Below, piece by piece: positions 1 through 6,807 of a stretch of DNA of 14,804 nt. The notes beneath the pieces are model-generated. The model did not search any database, had not been told where the DNA came from, and saw only the letters and a list, made by a program, of their open reading frames with translations. Within the stretch, counting starts at the first letter, position 1. The number at the start of each line of letters is the position of its first letter. The position numbers were made by a program, and so were the translations under genes. Source of the DNA: Clostridium sp. CAG:768 (GTDB lineage: Bacteria > Cyanobacteriota > Vampirovibrionia > Gastranaerophilales > Gastranaerophilaceae); NCBI GenBank assembly GCA_000437435.1, contig FR899627.1, positions 209,347 to 224,150 of the forward strand. Reading direction: 5' to 3'.

Positions 1-229
1 TTTTTAATCCTCTTGTACCCAGTAATGATGCACCAATTGTACTTGAGATTACTATTGCGTTTTGAATAAATTTTTGTTTTGCATGTTTTTTATCTTTTTT
101 AGCATTCCGAAAAGAATCAACTACTCCATAAGCACCACCTGCTCCGATCAATAATGCAGGCATCTTTTGATCCAATTTATTCAAAATCATAGGCTGGTCT
201 ACATATTTACAGAGTGTTGAGATTTTCAT
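1..229 (-). CDS. Small hydrophobic hypothetical protein, 3' end outside window
   Basis: I do not recognise a family. The ATG at 229-227 is preceded by an AAGGA ribosome binding site five bases upstream, and 76 codons stay open to the window edge. The protein begins MKISTLCKYVDQPMILNK, then has a glycine/alanine-rich hydrophobic stretch (about residues 25-36, LLIGAGGAYGVV), a lysine-rich patch (RNAKKDKKHAKQK) and a second hydrophobic stretch (about residues 56-69) leading into TRGLK. This looks like a small membrane protein with two membrane segments and a basic loop. It has its own promoter with a palindromic operator (244-286), so it is probably controlled by a repressor, plausibly a metal-dependent one like the regulator at 636-1043. 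The downstream genes that would reveal its role lie outside the window. Confidence 0.6.
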   Translation of the reverse strand, partial: MKISTLCKYVDQPMILNKLDQKMPALLIGAGGAYGVVDSFRNAKKDKKHAKQKFIQNAIVISSTIGASLLGTRGLK

Positions 230-243
230 ATTAATCCTTATTT

Positions 244-259
244 GTTAGTCTAGACTAAC
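244..259. promoter_or_regulatory. Palindromic operator, candidate DtxR/MntR-family site
   Basis: GTTAGTCT/AGACTAAC is a perfect 16-bp inverted repeat with no spacer. It abuts the -10 hexamer (260-265) and covers the expected transcription start, the classic place for a repressor to block polymerase. TTAG...CTAA half-sites resemble those bound by DtxR/IdeR/MntR-type regulators, and such a gene lies about 380 bp away (636-1043). That this regulator binds here is inference. A different repressor remains possible. Confidence 0.6.
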
Positions 260-286
260 TTTATATTAAATAATTATTTTTGTCAA
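260..286 (-). promoter_or_regulatory. Leftward sigma70-type promoter
   Basis: On the minus strand there is a perfect TTGACA -35 box (286-281) and a TATAAA -10 box (265-260) separated by 15 bp, shorter than the optimal 17. The predicted start of transcription falls inside the palindrome at 244-259, some 20-25 bases upstream of the ATG at 229. It is the best promoter visible in the window. Confidence 0.65.
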
Positions 287-312
287 GAGGGATTGAAAAA
301 TTTTTGACTATA

Positions 313-442
313 AAATTTGTCCACCTTAAATTTAGTTCAGGATTTCAAGATGAAATTAAGATTCCGAAACTCGTTCGGAATGACAGTACAATAAATTTTG
401 TCATTGTGAGCGAATGCGAAGCAATCCAGCCAATTAGATTTT
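313..442. repeat. Dispersed repeat, copy A (130 bp)
   Basis: This block recurs at 493-621 with six substitutions and one single-base indel. It contains a hairpin with 8-bp stem (ATTCCGAA 361-368 / TTCGGAAT 374-381, loop of five) and, near its right end, the GTCATTG(T/C)GAGCGAATGCG unit also found inside a gene at 7242-7276. It is non-coding: the open frame crossing it from 280 to 552 has repeat-derived composition and no recognisable start signal. It looks like a REP/MITE-like or Rickettsia-palindrome-like element. Confidence 0.85.
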
Positions 443-454
443 ATTGTTGTAAAA

Positions 455-488
455 GCTGGATTCTTTCGGGACAAGCCCTCAGAATGAC
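455..488. repeat. Hairpin element between the two repeat copies
   Basis: The segment can fold with outer stem ATTCT (460-464) / AGAAT (481-485) and inner GGG (468-470) / CCC (476-478). Its first seven bases, GCTGGAT (455-461), are the reverse complement of ATCCAGC (424-430) at the end of copy A, so copy A and this element together can form a larger hairpin. It is probably a further module of the same mosaic repeat family. Confidence 0.5.
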
Positions 489-492
489 TATT

Positions 493-621
493 AAATTTGT
501 CACCTTAAATTTAATTCAGAATCTCAAGATGAAATTAAGATTCCGAAACTAGTTCGGAATGACAGTACAATAAATTTTGTCATTGCGAGCGAATGCGAAG
601 CAATCCAGCCGATTAGATTTT
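493..621. repeat. Dispersed repeat, copy B (129 bp)
   Basis: Second copy of the 313-442 block, in the same orientation and about 95% identical. The 8-bp hairpin stem is conserved (540-547 / 553-560), while the loop differs (ACTAG against ACTCG). The sub-unit 574-608 matches the intragenic element 7242-7276 at 34 of 35 positions. It ends 14 bases from the stop codon of the regulator gene at 636, so it would lie in the 3' untranslated region of that leftward operon. No uridine run follows the hairpin on either strand, so I do not call it a terminator. Confidence 0.85.
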
Positions 622-635
622 TTAAATTTGTTTAA

Positions 636-1043
636 TTATTTATACAATTTTTTCAAATCTATATCTGATTTTTTAATATAATCGGTTAACTTCACCATAT
701 TTTCAAACAATTTATCAGATACAATATGTTCCATTTTGCAAGCTGTTTCAAGTGCCTCTTCTTTTTCTACTCCCAAAACTTCCATAAAAAATTTCGATAA
801 ATTTTCATGTTTCATCAAAATATTTTTAGCAATAGTTTCCCCTGCAGCTGTCAAAGTAATAGGGGCATAAGGGGCGTAATTAATAAGTTTTTTTTCAGCT
901 AAAATATTCAAAGCTCCTGTCACAGATGCTTTTTTAACATCCAAAGCAGAAGCAATAGCAGTAACTTTAGCTTGACCATTTTTCAAAACTTGATTATAAA
1001 TTTCTTCAATGTAATCTTCTAAACTTACAGACAATTTTTCCAT
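636..1043 (-). CDS. DtxR/MntR-family metal-dependent transcriptional regulator
   Basis: Cytoplasmic metal-sensing repressor of 135 aa, the length of MntR-type proteins without the SH3-like third domain. A winged helix-turn-helix occupies about residues 5-65 (recognition part KKASVTGALNIL), followed by the dimerisation/metal-binding helices. Visible candidate ligands are D10, E13, H79, C102, E105 and H106. D10 and E13 correspond to MntR-type positions, whereas C102 is typical of iron-sensing DtxR/IdeR, so the metal cannot be assigned. The ancillary DtxR ligand E83 is a serine here. The ATG has a good AGGAG site seven bases upstream and overlaps the stop of the phosphatase gene (TAATG), so the two are probably translationally coupled. 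It is the last gene of the long leftward train and could act on the palindrome at 244-259. Confidence 0.9.
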   Translation of the reverse strand: MEKLSVSLEDYIEEIYNQVLKNGQAKVTAIASALDVKKASVTGALNILAEKKLINYAPYAPITLTAAGETIAKNILMKHENLSKFFMEVLGVEKEEALETACKMEHIVSDKLFENMVKLTDYIKKSDIDLKKLYK

Positions 1044-1681
1044 TACAAACTCCTAATTAAATTTATTATATCACAAGGGTTGTCTATAATGAAATCAGCA
1101 CCTTCAAGATCTTTACGGTCCCTAAATCCCCATAAAACTCCTATGCATCGCAAATCTGAATTTTTAGCAGTTTCAACATCAACCTCAGAATCTCCAACAT
1201 AAATTGTAGAATGTTTGTCTGCACCCAATTCTTTCATTGCCTTAAACACCCCATCTGGAGCGGGTTTTTTAGGTAGATCATCAGCTTGACCTATAGCTAC
1301 ATCGATTAAATCACCAAAATATTTTTTACATAATCCTTTAACGGCAGAATCGAATTTGTTAGATACCACGCCTATTTTGACACCATCATCATGTAAAGTT
1401 TTTAGTATCTTTAAGATACCATTGTAGGGAACAGTGTTATTACACATATTTTCAGAATAATTTTTCTTGAAAACGCAAAGACATTCATCAACATTTTCAC
1501 AATTCTCAGGAACAGCTCTTTCAATGAGTTTTTTCACTCCATTACCCACAAAACACCTGATTTCTTCAAGTGATCTTTTAGGATAGCCAAATTCTGAAAG
1601 TGCAAAATTTGTTGCATCTTTCAAGTCTTCCAAAGTATTTAATAAAGTTCCGTCCAAGTCAAAAATTACAGTTTTAATCAT
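1043..1681 (-). CDS. HAD-family phosphatase, phosphoglycolate phosphatase-like
   Basis: Cytoplasmic HAD hydrolase of 212 aa that would dephosphorylate a small phosphorylated metabolite. All four HAD motifs are visible: motif I FDLDGTLLNT (nucleophile D8, acid D10), motif II GVVSNK, motif III lysine in KKPAPDG, and motif IV YVGDSEVD. The helical cap follows motif I, as in the Gph/PGP subfamily, and length is normal. I start it at the ATG at 1681, giving the usual MIKTVIFDLDGT opening. A TTG at 1687, overlapping the preceding stop, would add two residues. Neither has a strong ribosome binding site, suggesting coupling to the upstream gene, whose TGA is two bases away. Its substrate is unknown: it may be housekeeping repair (2-phosphoglycolate) or a passenger of the pigment operon. 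Confidence 0.88.
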   Translation of the reverse strand: MIKTVIFDLDGTLLNTLEDLKDATNFALSEFGYPKRSLEEIRCFVGNGVKKLIERAVPENCENVDECLCVFKKNYSENMCNNTVPYNGILKILKTLHDDGVKIGVVSNKFDSAVKGLCKKYFGDLIDVAIGQADDLPKKPAPDGVFKAMKELGADKHSTIYVGDSEVDVETAKNSDLRCIGVLWGFRDRKDLEGADFIIDNPCDIINLIRSL

Positions 1682-1683
1682 AC

Positions 1684-2616
1684 TCAAATTTTATCACAGA
1701 AAAAATCATAAAAATGGTAGAATTGAAGCGGATATTTTTTAGTCAAAGCTTCCAAAAATTCAACATATTCTGATTTCAATTTTTCCAATTTTTCTTTTCT
1801 CGCACCTTCAGATATAAATTTTTTCAAATGAATACAATATTTTCCGTTTTTCTCCAAAGTACAGGCTATAAAATAAATAGGAGAATTAAGCATAAGCCCG
1901 AATTTAAAAGCTCCAATCGGGAAAGAAACTTTTTTACCTAAAAAATCAGATTGGAATACAGCATCTTTATTATGAGCAGAAACTCTATCCCCAGCAATAA
2001 AAAGGACTTCGCCTTTATCTAATTTATCTTTAATCTCTATTGATGTTGTAACATCAATATTTTCAACAGGATAAGCAGTGATAGGATTATTTGAGGAAAT
2101 TGAATTTAAAAAATTCTTAAATATACTGCATTGATTTCCTTCCAAAAACAAATTCACTCTTGTATCGTCAATAACTTCACCTGAACGGAAAAATGTTCTC
2201 ATAGCATTGACATTTCCAAGATGTGAGCATAAAAAATAAATTCCTTTTTTATCCAGCAAATCATCATAAAAAACTTTCTTTTCTGCTTCATCAGCAAAAA
2301 ATATATTCTTAAAACTGAAATTGTCCGTAAACATTTCAATTTTATCTACAAGACTATATGAGTAATTTAAAAAATGTCTGAATGATGAGAATATATCACC
2401 TTTACCTGTCGCAATTTTCAAATATTTTTGAGAGCATTTTCTAATTTCAGGTGCACCTAAAAAAGCAAAAAGAGTTACAAAAAATACAATAAATTTAACA
2501 GGAGCCTTACCTGCGATATTGTAAATATACCATAACAGCATAAGTCTTTTACGCCCTGCTGCTTGTTCTTTTACCTCATACCATTTTAATTCGTTATTCT
2601 CTGAATTCTCTGACAA
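1684..2616 (-). CDS. LpxL/HtrB-like lipid acyltransferase, variant active-site motif
   Basis: Predicted membrane-associated acyltransferase (310 aa) of the lauroyl/myristoyl LPLAT type found in aryl polyene clusters, where it would help attach an acyl or polyenoyl chain to the lipid anchor. A hydrophobic segment near residues 25-55 (LMLLWYIYNIAG...FIVFFVTLFAFLG) is followed by CSHLGNVNAMR, the position of the HX4(D/E) catalytic motif, then FIAGDR and FLGKKVSFPIGAFKFG, typical of the family. The residue four after the histidine (H132) is asparagine N137 rather than Glu/Asp, so activity is uncertain. I place the start at the TTG at 2616 because a TTGGAG site lies six bases upstream; the TTG at 2628, inside that site, is less likely. 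There is no ATG before the hydrophobic segment. It sits 24 bp after the methyltransferase gene. Confidence 0.82.
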   Translation of the reverse strand: MSENSENNELKWYEVKEQAAGRKRLMLLWYIYNIAGKAPVKFIVFFVTLFAFLGAPEIRKCSQKYLKIATGKGDIFSSFRHFLNYSYSLVDKIEMFTDNFSFKNIFFADEAEKKVFYDDLLDKKGIYFLCSHLGNVNAMRTFFRSGEVIDDTRVNLFLEGNQCSIFKNFLNSISSNNPITAYPVENIDVTTSIEIKDKLDKGEVLFIAGDRVSAHNKDAVFQSDFLGKKVSFPIGAFKFGLMLNSPIYFIACTLEKNGKYCIHLKKFISEGARKEKLEKLKSEYVEFLEALTKKYPLQFYHFYDFFCDKI

Positions 2617-2622
2617 ATTACA

Positions 2623-2628
2623 CTCCAA
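2623..2628 (-). promoter_or_regulatory. Ribosome binding site fixing a TTG start
   Basis: TTGGAG on the minus strand lies six bases before the TTG at 2616. It supports that TTG over the in-frame TTG at 2628, which is itself part of the site. Confidence 0.5.
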
Positions 2629-2640
2629 TCAATTTATATT

Positions 2641-3693
2641 TTAGCATTTTACACACGATAAAAGAGTATAATCGTGAATTCCGATATTTTCATGTTTTTT
2701 ATCGAGCTTTAATCCGGCTTTTTCAATAAGTTCAATCATTCTTTTTTCAGAATACATCTTACTTTTTCCGTTAGCCATACAAGTAAAATACAATGAGATA
2801 TGAACAAGTGAATATGTAGCACCGTCAAATAATTGTCTATCTGTGAAAGGTTCTAAAATAAATATTTTTGTATCGTCAGTCATAGCATTTTTTATATTCT
2901 TTAAAATTGTAATAATCTGCTCTTCTGAAAAACAGTCTAAAAACTGACTCATAAATACAGCACCTGAAATTTTGGGGAATTGAGATTTCAAAACATCAAC
3001 ACCATGAAATTTTAATCTGTCATTATGCAAATGATTTTTAGCGACCTCAATATTTTCAGGCAAGTCAATCATATTGACAATACAATCTTTATTGAATTCC
3101 AAACAAGCTCTTTCAAATTTGCCTGTATTCCCGCCAATGTCAAAAATTTGAGCAGGCTCATCTTCAAAAATAATTTTTAAAACTTCTTCAAAACACCTAT
3201 CTGAATAGTAGTGGTCAAAATCAAACCAACTTTTTTTCATATCACTCGGCAATTTATGAAGCGCATTATAAATAGTTTCATAATCCCCGATAAATTTATG
3301 ACAGCCTAAAGGTTCTTCTTTTACAAATGATTCTCCAAGTTCAGATGCACCAAGATAACATACATCTTTTACAAAATTGAAATTAACCTTTGTCATTTCG
3401 TTATGTAAAAATGCTGAAGCAACTAAAGAATTTGCAAACTTATCACCTGTTTTAATAACAATACCGCAAGCTGATGCAACTTCTAACAAAGTTTCTGCAG
3501 TGTATTTTGATACATTACAATTTTCAATAATTTGCTCAATTGTAGACGGATTTTCATCTAAAAAGTCCAAAATCCCAAAATTTAACATTGCCCCGACAGC
3601 TTGAAAAGTCAACGGTGCAAATGCAATTTTTTGAGCTTCTGATAATGCCTTAACTTGTGGTGATATGTGTCTTTTAATTCTTCTATACTTCAT
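2641..3693 (-). CDS. SAM-dependent methyltransferase of the aryl polyene cluster
   Basis: Cytoplasmic class I methyltransferase, 350 aa, with the architecture of the O-methyltransferase_2 group. An N-terminal winged-helix dimerisation region (about residues 25-100, with FGILDFLDENPSTIEQIIENCN) precedes a Rossmann domain whose SAM motif I is IFDIGGNTGKFE (183-194). An acidic strand-2 end (MIDLPE) and VFMSQFLDCFSEE resemble the post-I and motif IV regions. Aryl polyene clusters usually encode such a methyltransferase, inferred to methylate the aryl head group. Here it lies between the exporter (17 bp upstream) and the acyltransferase gene (24 bp downstream), consistent with that role. The ATG at 3693 is preceded by AAGG. 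A different small-molecule substrate cannot be excluded from sequence alone. Confidence 0.85.
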   Translation of the reverse strand: MKYRRIKRHISPQVKALSEAQKIAFAPLTFQAVGAMLNFGILDFLDENPSTIEQIIENCNVSKYTAETLLEVASACGIVIKTGDKFANSLVASAFLHNEMTKVNFNFVKDVCYLGASELGESFVKEEPLGCHKFIGDYETIYNALHKLPSDMKKSWFDFDHYYSDRCFEEVLKIIFEDEPAQIFDIGGNTGKFERACLEFNKDCIVNMIDLPENIEVAKNHLHNDRLKFHGVDVLKSQFPKISGAVFMSQFLDCFSEEQIITILKNIKNAMTDDTKIFILEPFTDRQLFDGATYSLVHISLYFTCMANGKSKMYSEKRMIELIEKAGLKLDKKHENIGIHDYTLLSCVKC

Positions 3694-3710
3694 TTTTGTA
3701 CCTTATTATA

Positions 3711-5885
3711 TTAAATTTCAATTCTCTCTGCGGTTTCTTTTATTAATATTAAACTAAAAATATAAGAACACAAAAGTCCAAGTGCTAATACAATTCCCAA
3801 AGAACTAATCAACTTAAATCCTGCACAGGCAAGAAGTGAAAAAGAAAATACACTTGTCAAACAAGACAATAAAACTGCATCACCTGCTTTTCCGGCATTA
3901 TTGTATCTGAATACCGAATAATCAAGTCCAAAACCGATTATCAAAAACATTGCAAGCAAATGGAAAAGATTTAAATCAATACTAAATATCCCAAGAAATC
4001 CAAAAATAAATGCAACTGACAAAATAGACGGAAGTATGATGTTAAATCCTGATTTGTAATCATATATTTTTGAAAGAATTAAATACAACATTCCGAAAAT
4101 AGGTAAAAGCAGACCTAAACAAATCTTTCTACATTTCCTAATTTGAGCTGAAATATCTTTTTGAAAATTTATTAAACGTGCATTATTAATCTCCCCGCCA
4201 TCATAATCATAGACAACAATTATGGAAGTATTTTTATCAATTAAGAAATTCTTTTTCAAAAATTCAAAATCATTATTTAAAGTCAAAAATCCGTTTTTAT
4301 AATCTTGATTAATTAACTTTATACGCTGTGCAGGCGGCAAAAAAACAGCATAACTGTTAATTCTATCTTTATATAACTGTTTTCTAAGAGCCTGATTGCT
4401 TTTTTGTCTTTTAACAGATGGAATATAGCGACTTAAAGATTGGTATTCGATATTTTCTAAATCAAGCTTATCTTCTATTGCTTCTTCTTTTTGGAGTAAA
4501 TCCTCAAGATTTTCCCCTTTAACAACAAAAATTGAAGTATCACCATTTGTACCTGCCAACTCACCAAAGAGTTTTTCGGCATTCATAAGATGTCTTGGCG
4601 GTACATACATATTTTTTATATTGTCGTCAAAATGAGTTCTGAAAAGTCCTATTATTGCAATTACACAAACCGCATAAACTGCTATTTTACCCCATTTGTG
4701 AGGAATATTAAAAGGTTTTATTTCACGTTTTTCAAACACAAAATTTTTAGGTAACAAAGGATAAAAAAGAACAACAAAAAGATATACAACCGTAAGTCCT
4801 GTAATTGTGAAAACAGAAATTTGTTTTAGTAATACAAAATTTGCAAATAACAAAACAATAAATGCACTCACAGTAGTAAGCAGACTGACAGTCAAACTCT
4901 TAAAAATCTCCCCAATCGTATCTTCACCTTTGTCTGAAACAAAGTAATGCAAAGAATAATCGACACAAATACCTATCAAAGTTGTCGAAAATACAAATGT
5001 CAGAATATGTATATCTTTAAAAATTAAAGATGTCATACAATATCCAGAGAAAATTCCTAACCCGATACTCAAAATAATCGGCAATAATGGCTTGAATGAC
5101 CTAAAATACCAGAACACAAGCCCAATTACAAATAACGTAGATAATATACAAATTAAATTAATCTCAAATATTGAATGACTGCTTGCATAATAAGAATGAA
5201 TAGGTGCACCAGTAAGATAAATCTTTACACCGTCTTTTGACAATTCATCTTTTATTGAAATAAGCTTTTTAACTTCATCATTCAAAATTGTAGGAGAAAG
5301 CGCAATATCACTATTTACATCAAGCATTATAATACTGAAAAATTTTGAATTTTCGCTATCCATACTATGCTCAAAAGGCGTGAAATTACTTACCTGCTTA
5401 TTTGGAGATAAACTCATTACAAAATCCGTTAAAAGCAAAAACGGATCTTCTTCAATAGAACCTACAGGAGGCATAATCGGGTTATACAAAGTTTCAAGTC
5501 CGCTTTCTTCGACAATATCGTATTGCTTATTTTTTAAACTGATACGCATTTTTCCTGAAAGCAGATTATTATGATATTTTTCGTAATTTGTCAAAACTGC
5601 ATTTACATTCATATCAGATGTATACATCTTTGTTTTATCAAGTTTTGAATAAAGAGTTTTTGCAATCTTTTCAGATTTTTCAGGGCTGTCGCTTTCTACA
5701 ATTACATTAATTTTTGCAGAAAACTTACTGCTTAAATCAACTAAAATATTGTCCTGCAAAGATGAAAAAATCGCTTTTAAAATATTAGTTTCCGTATGTG
5801 CAGGCCTGAAAAATACCAGTAATCCTAAGATTACAAGAATAAAAATAAATAATATTCTAAAAGTTTTTTCTAATTTGTTTCGCAT
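3711..5885 (-). CDS. MMPL/RND-superfamily exporter of the aryl polyene cluster
   Basis: Large inner-membrane transporter, 724 aa, with the duplicated RND layout: one N-terminal membrane helix (about 11-26), a large periplasmic domain (about 30-240), a block of helices (about 242-378), another helix (about 401-415), a second soluble loop (about 420-585) and a second block (about 588-716). Each half has the MMPL signature: GICVDYSLHYF at 305-315 and GFGLDYSVFRY at 651-661, whose aspartates are expected to relay protons. In aryl polyene clusters this exporter follows a LolA-like gene, exactly as here. Together they are thought to move the lipid-linked pigment toward the outer membrane. The ATG at 5885 lies within the end of the LolA-like gene (16-bp overlap). 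No strong ribosome binding site is present, so coupled translation is likely. Confidence 0.92.
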   Translation of the reverse strand: MRNKLEKTFRILFIFILVILGLLVFFRPAHTETNILKAIFSSLQDNILVDLSSKFSAKINVIVESDSPEKSEKIAKTLYSKLDKTKMYTSDMNVNAVLTNYEKYHNNLLSGKMRISLKNKQYDIVEESGLETLYNPIMPPVGSIEEDPFLLLTDFVMSLSPNKQVSNFTPFEHSMDSENSKFFSIIMLDVNSDIALSPTILNDEVKKLISIKDELSKDGVKIYLTGAPIHSYYASSHSIFEINLICILSTLFVIGLVFWYFRSFKPLLPIILSIGLGIFSGYCMTSLIFKDIHILTFVFSTTLIGICVDYSLHYFVSDKGEDTIGEIFKSLTVSLLTTVSAFIVLLFANFVLLKQISVFTITGLTVVYLFVVLFYPLLPKNFVFEKREIKPFNIPHKWGKIAVYAVCVIAIIGLFRTHFDDNIKNMYVPPRHLMNAEKLFGELAGTNGDTSIFVVKGENLEDLLQKEEAIEDKLDLENIEYQSLSRYIPSVKRQKSNQALRKQLYKDRINSYAVFLPPAQRIKLINQDYKNGFLTLNNDFEFLKKNFLIDKNTSIIVVYDYDGGEINNARLINFQKDISAQIRKCRKICLGLLLPIFGMLYLILSKIYDYKSGFNIILPSILSVAFIFGFLGIFSIDLNLFHLLAMFLIIGFGLDYSVFRYNNAGKAGDAVLLSCLTSVFSFSLLACAGFKLISSLGIVLALGLLCSYIFSLILIKETAERIEI

Positions 5886-6394
5886 TTAAAAGAAATATCC
5901 GTAACCCCGTTTTTTATAGTGGATATTTTTATGTTTTGTATATCCTCTTTACCTTTTATAATAATATCATGTAATTGAGATGAGGCAACTGAACCCTTTT
6001 TAGGCTTTAGACCAATAGTCCATAAGCCGTTAGTTTTTTCATAGTACAAATTAAAATTCTTATCTAAATAAGAATAATTTTTATTTGAAATAGCAACAAT
6101 AATATCATTAATTTGTTTGTTTTGAGAAGATGTATAAGATACAGTAGATCTAATCGGGTATAGTGTTTCAAAAATCGCACCTTTATTTTTTATAAACTGG
6201 AAGTTTCCGCCTGATTTCAAAACAGTTTCCCCAATTCGTTTTTCTTGGGTAAATTTGCAGTATGCATCCCCTAACTTTGGCATCTGCTGAGCTATCGCTT
6301 TGCTTGTAGAAAGATGATTAAATACATCTTCGGCAGCAAAACACAAATTTATTCCACATAATATTGAAATCAATAATATTAAAAATTTACGCAT
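5870..6394 (-). CDS. LolA-like periplasmic lipoprotein-carrier family protein
   Basis: Secreted protein of 174 aa. The N-terminus has a signal peptide: MRK, a hydrophobic core LILLISILCGINL, and a likely cleavage after CFA before AEDVF. The mature part has LolA-like features: AYCKFTQEKRIGE followed by SGGNFQFIKNKGAIFETLYPI, corresponding to the family's 'F.Q.k.i....l...G.f.f......W....P' opening strands. In aryl polyene clusters the LolA-like protein is paired with the MMPL exporter, which follows immediately (16-bp overlap). It is inferred to shuttle the lipid-linked product across the periplasm. I chose the ATG at 6394 over an upstream in-frame start at 6439 because it has a GGAGG site at ideal distance and exposes the signal peptide. 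The cysteine near the cleavage region does not sit in a good lipobox, so I predict a soluble protein. Confidence 0.85.
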   Translation of the reverse strand: MRKFLILLISILCGINLCFAAEDVFNHLSTSKAIAQQMPKLGDAYCKFTQEKRIGETVLKSGGNFQFIKNKGAIFETLYPIRSTVSYTSSQNKQINDIIVAISNKNYSYLDKNFNLYYEKTNGLWTIGLKPKKGSVASSQLHDIIIKGKEDIQNIKISTIKNGVTDISFKCETN

Positions 6395-6800
6395 AAGCCT
6401 CCAATTTTTCAACAAATCTTTTTGGAGCAGTATATACACTCTCTCTTGTCGTTGTATCTACACATATTTGCATACTCTTAGCTTTAAAGATTTTTTCTCC
6501 ACTTTCACAATCATAAATTTCATATTTGATATTCAAAGCAGGTTCATAATCTACAATAGTTGATACAACTTTTAATTTTTGCATAAATTTTGCCGATTTA
6601 ATAAATTTTAAATCCATAGTAGCAACAGGATAAGCAACTCCATCTGCTCTCATATCATCATAGGTATAACCTATTTTTGAGAGCAAATCACATCTAGCAA
6701 CCTCTAAATATTTCACATAATTGCCATGCCAGACAACATTCATAGGATCTAAATCATAAAAAGGTACATCAATAAAAGTTTCTGCAAAAATATTTTTCAT
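6387..6800 (-). CDS. 4HBT/YbgC-type hot-dog thioesterase
   Basis: Cytoplasmic single-domain acyl thioesterase, 137 aa from the ATG at 6800, the usual length of 4-hydroxybenzoyl-CoA thioesterase-like proteins. The active-site region reads FYDLDPMNVVWHGNYVKYLEVAR (residues 14-36), with D18 in the place of the catalytic aspartate of the family's DP-G-(V/I)V segment and the HGNY/EVAR helix intact. In an aryl polyene pathway it would hydrolyse aryl or polyenoyl thioesters, for editing stalled chains or for release. An open frame extends upstream to 6866 into the preceding gene, but those 22 residues do not resemble the family and I treat them as non-coding. The chosen start leaves seven bases after the ligase stop. 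No clear ribosome binding site is present, suggesting reinitiation. Its end overlaps the LolA-like gene by 8 bp. Confidence 0.88.
   Translation of the reverse strand: MKNIFAETFIDVPFYDLDPMNVVWHGNYVKYLEVARCDLLSKIGYTYDDMRADGVAYPVATMDLKFIKSAKFMQKLKVVSTIVDYEPALNIKYEIYDCESGEKIFKAKSMQICVDTTTRESVYTAPKRFVEKLEAYA
6398..6402 (-). promoter_or_regulatory. Strong ribosome binding site for the LolA-like gene
   Basis: GGAGG on the minus strand lies three bases before the ATG at 6394, inside the end of the thioesterase gene. It fixes the start and rules out the 15-residue longer reading. Confidence 0.7.
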
Positions 6801-6807
6801 AACACTA

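Noticed and set aside
280..552. Rightward 90-aa open frame
   Set aside because: It runs through both repeat copies, its peptide repeats where the DNA repeats (IKFV, KMKLRFRN), and it has no ribosome binding site.
540..560. Rho-independent terminator for the leftward operon
   Set aside because: The 8-bp hairpin is clear but no run of T follows it in the direction of transcription, and the same hairpin is part of a dispersed repeat.
313..621. CRISPR-like array
   Set aside because: There are only two long copies of about 130 bp with one 50-bp gap, not short regular repeats with unique spacers.
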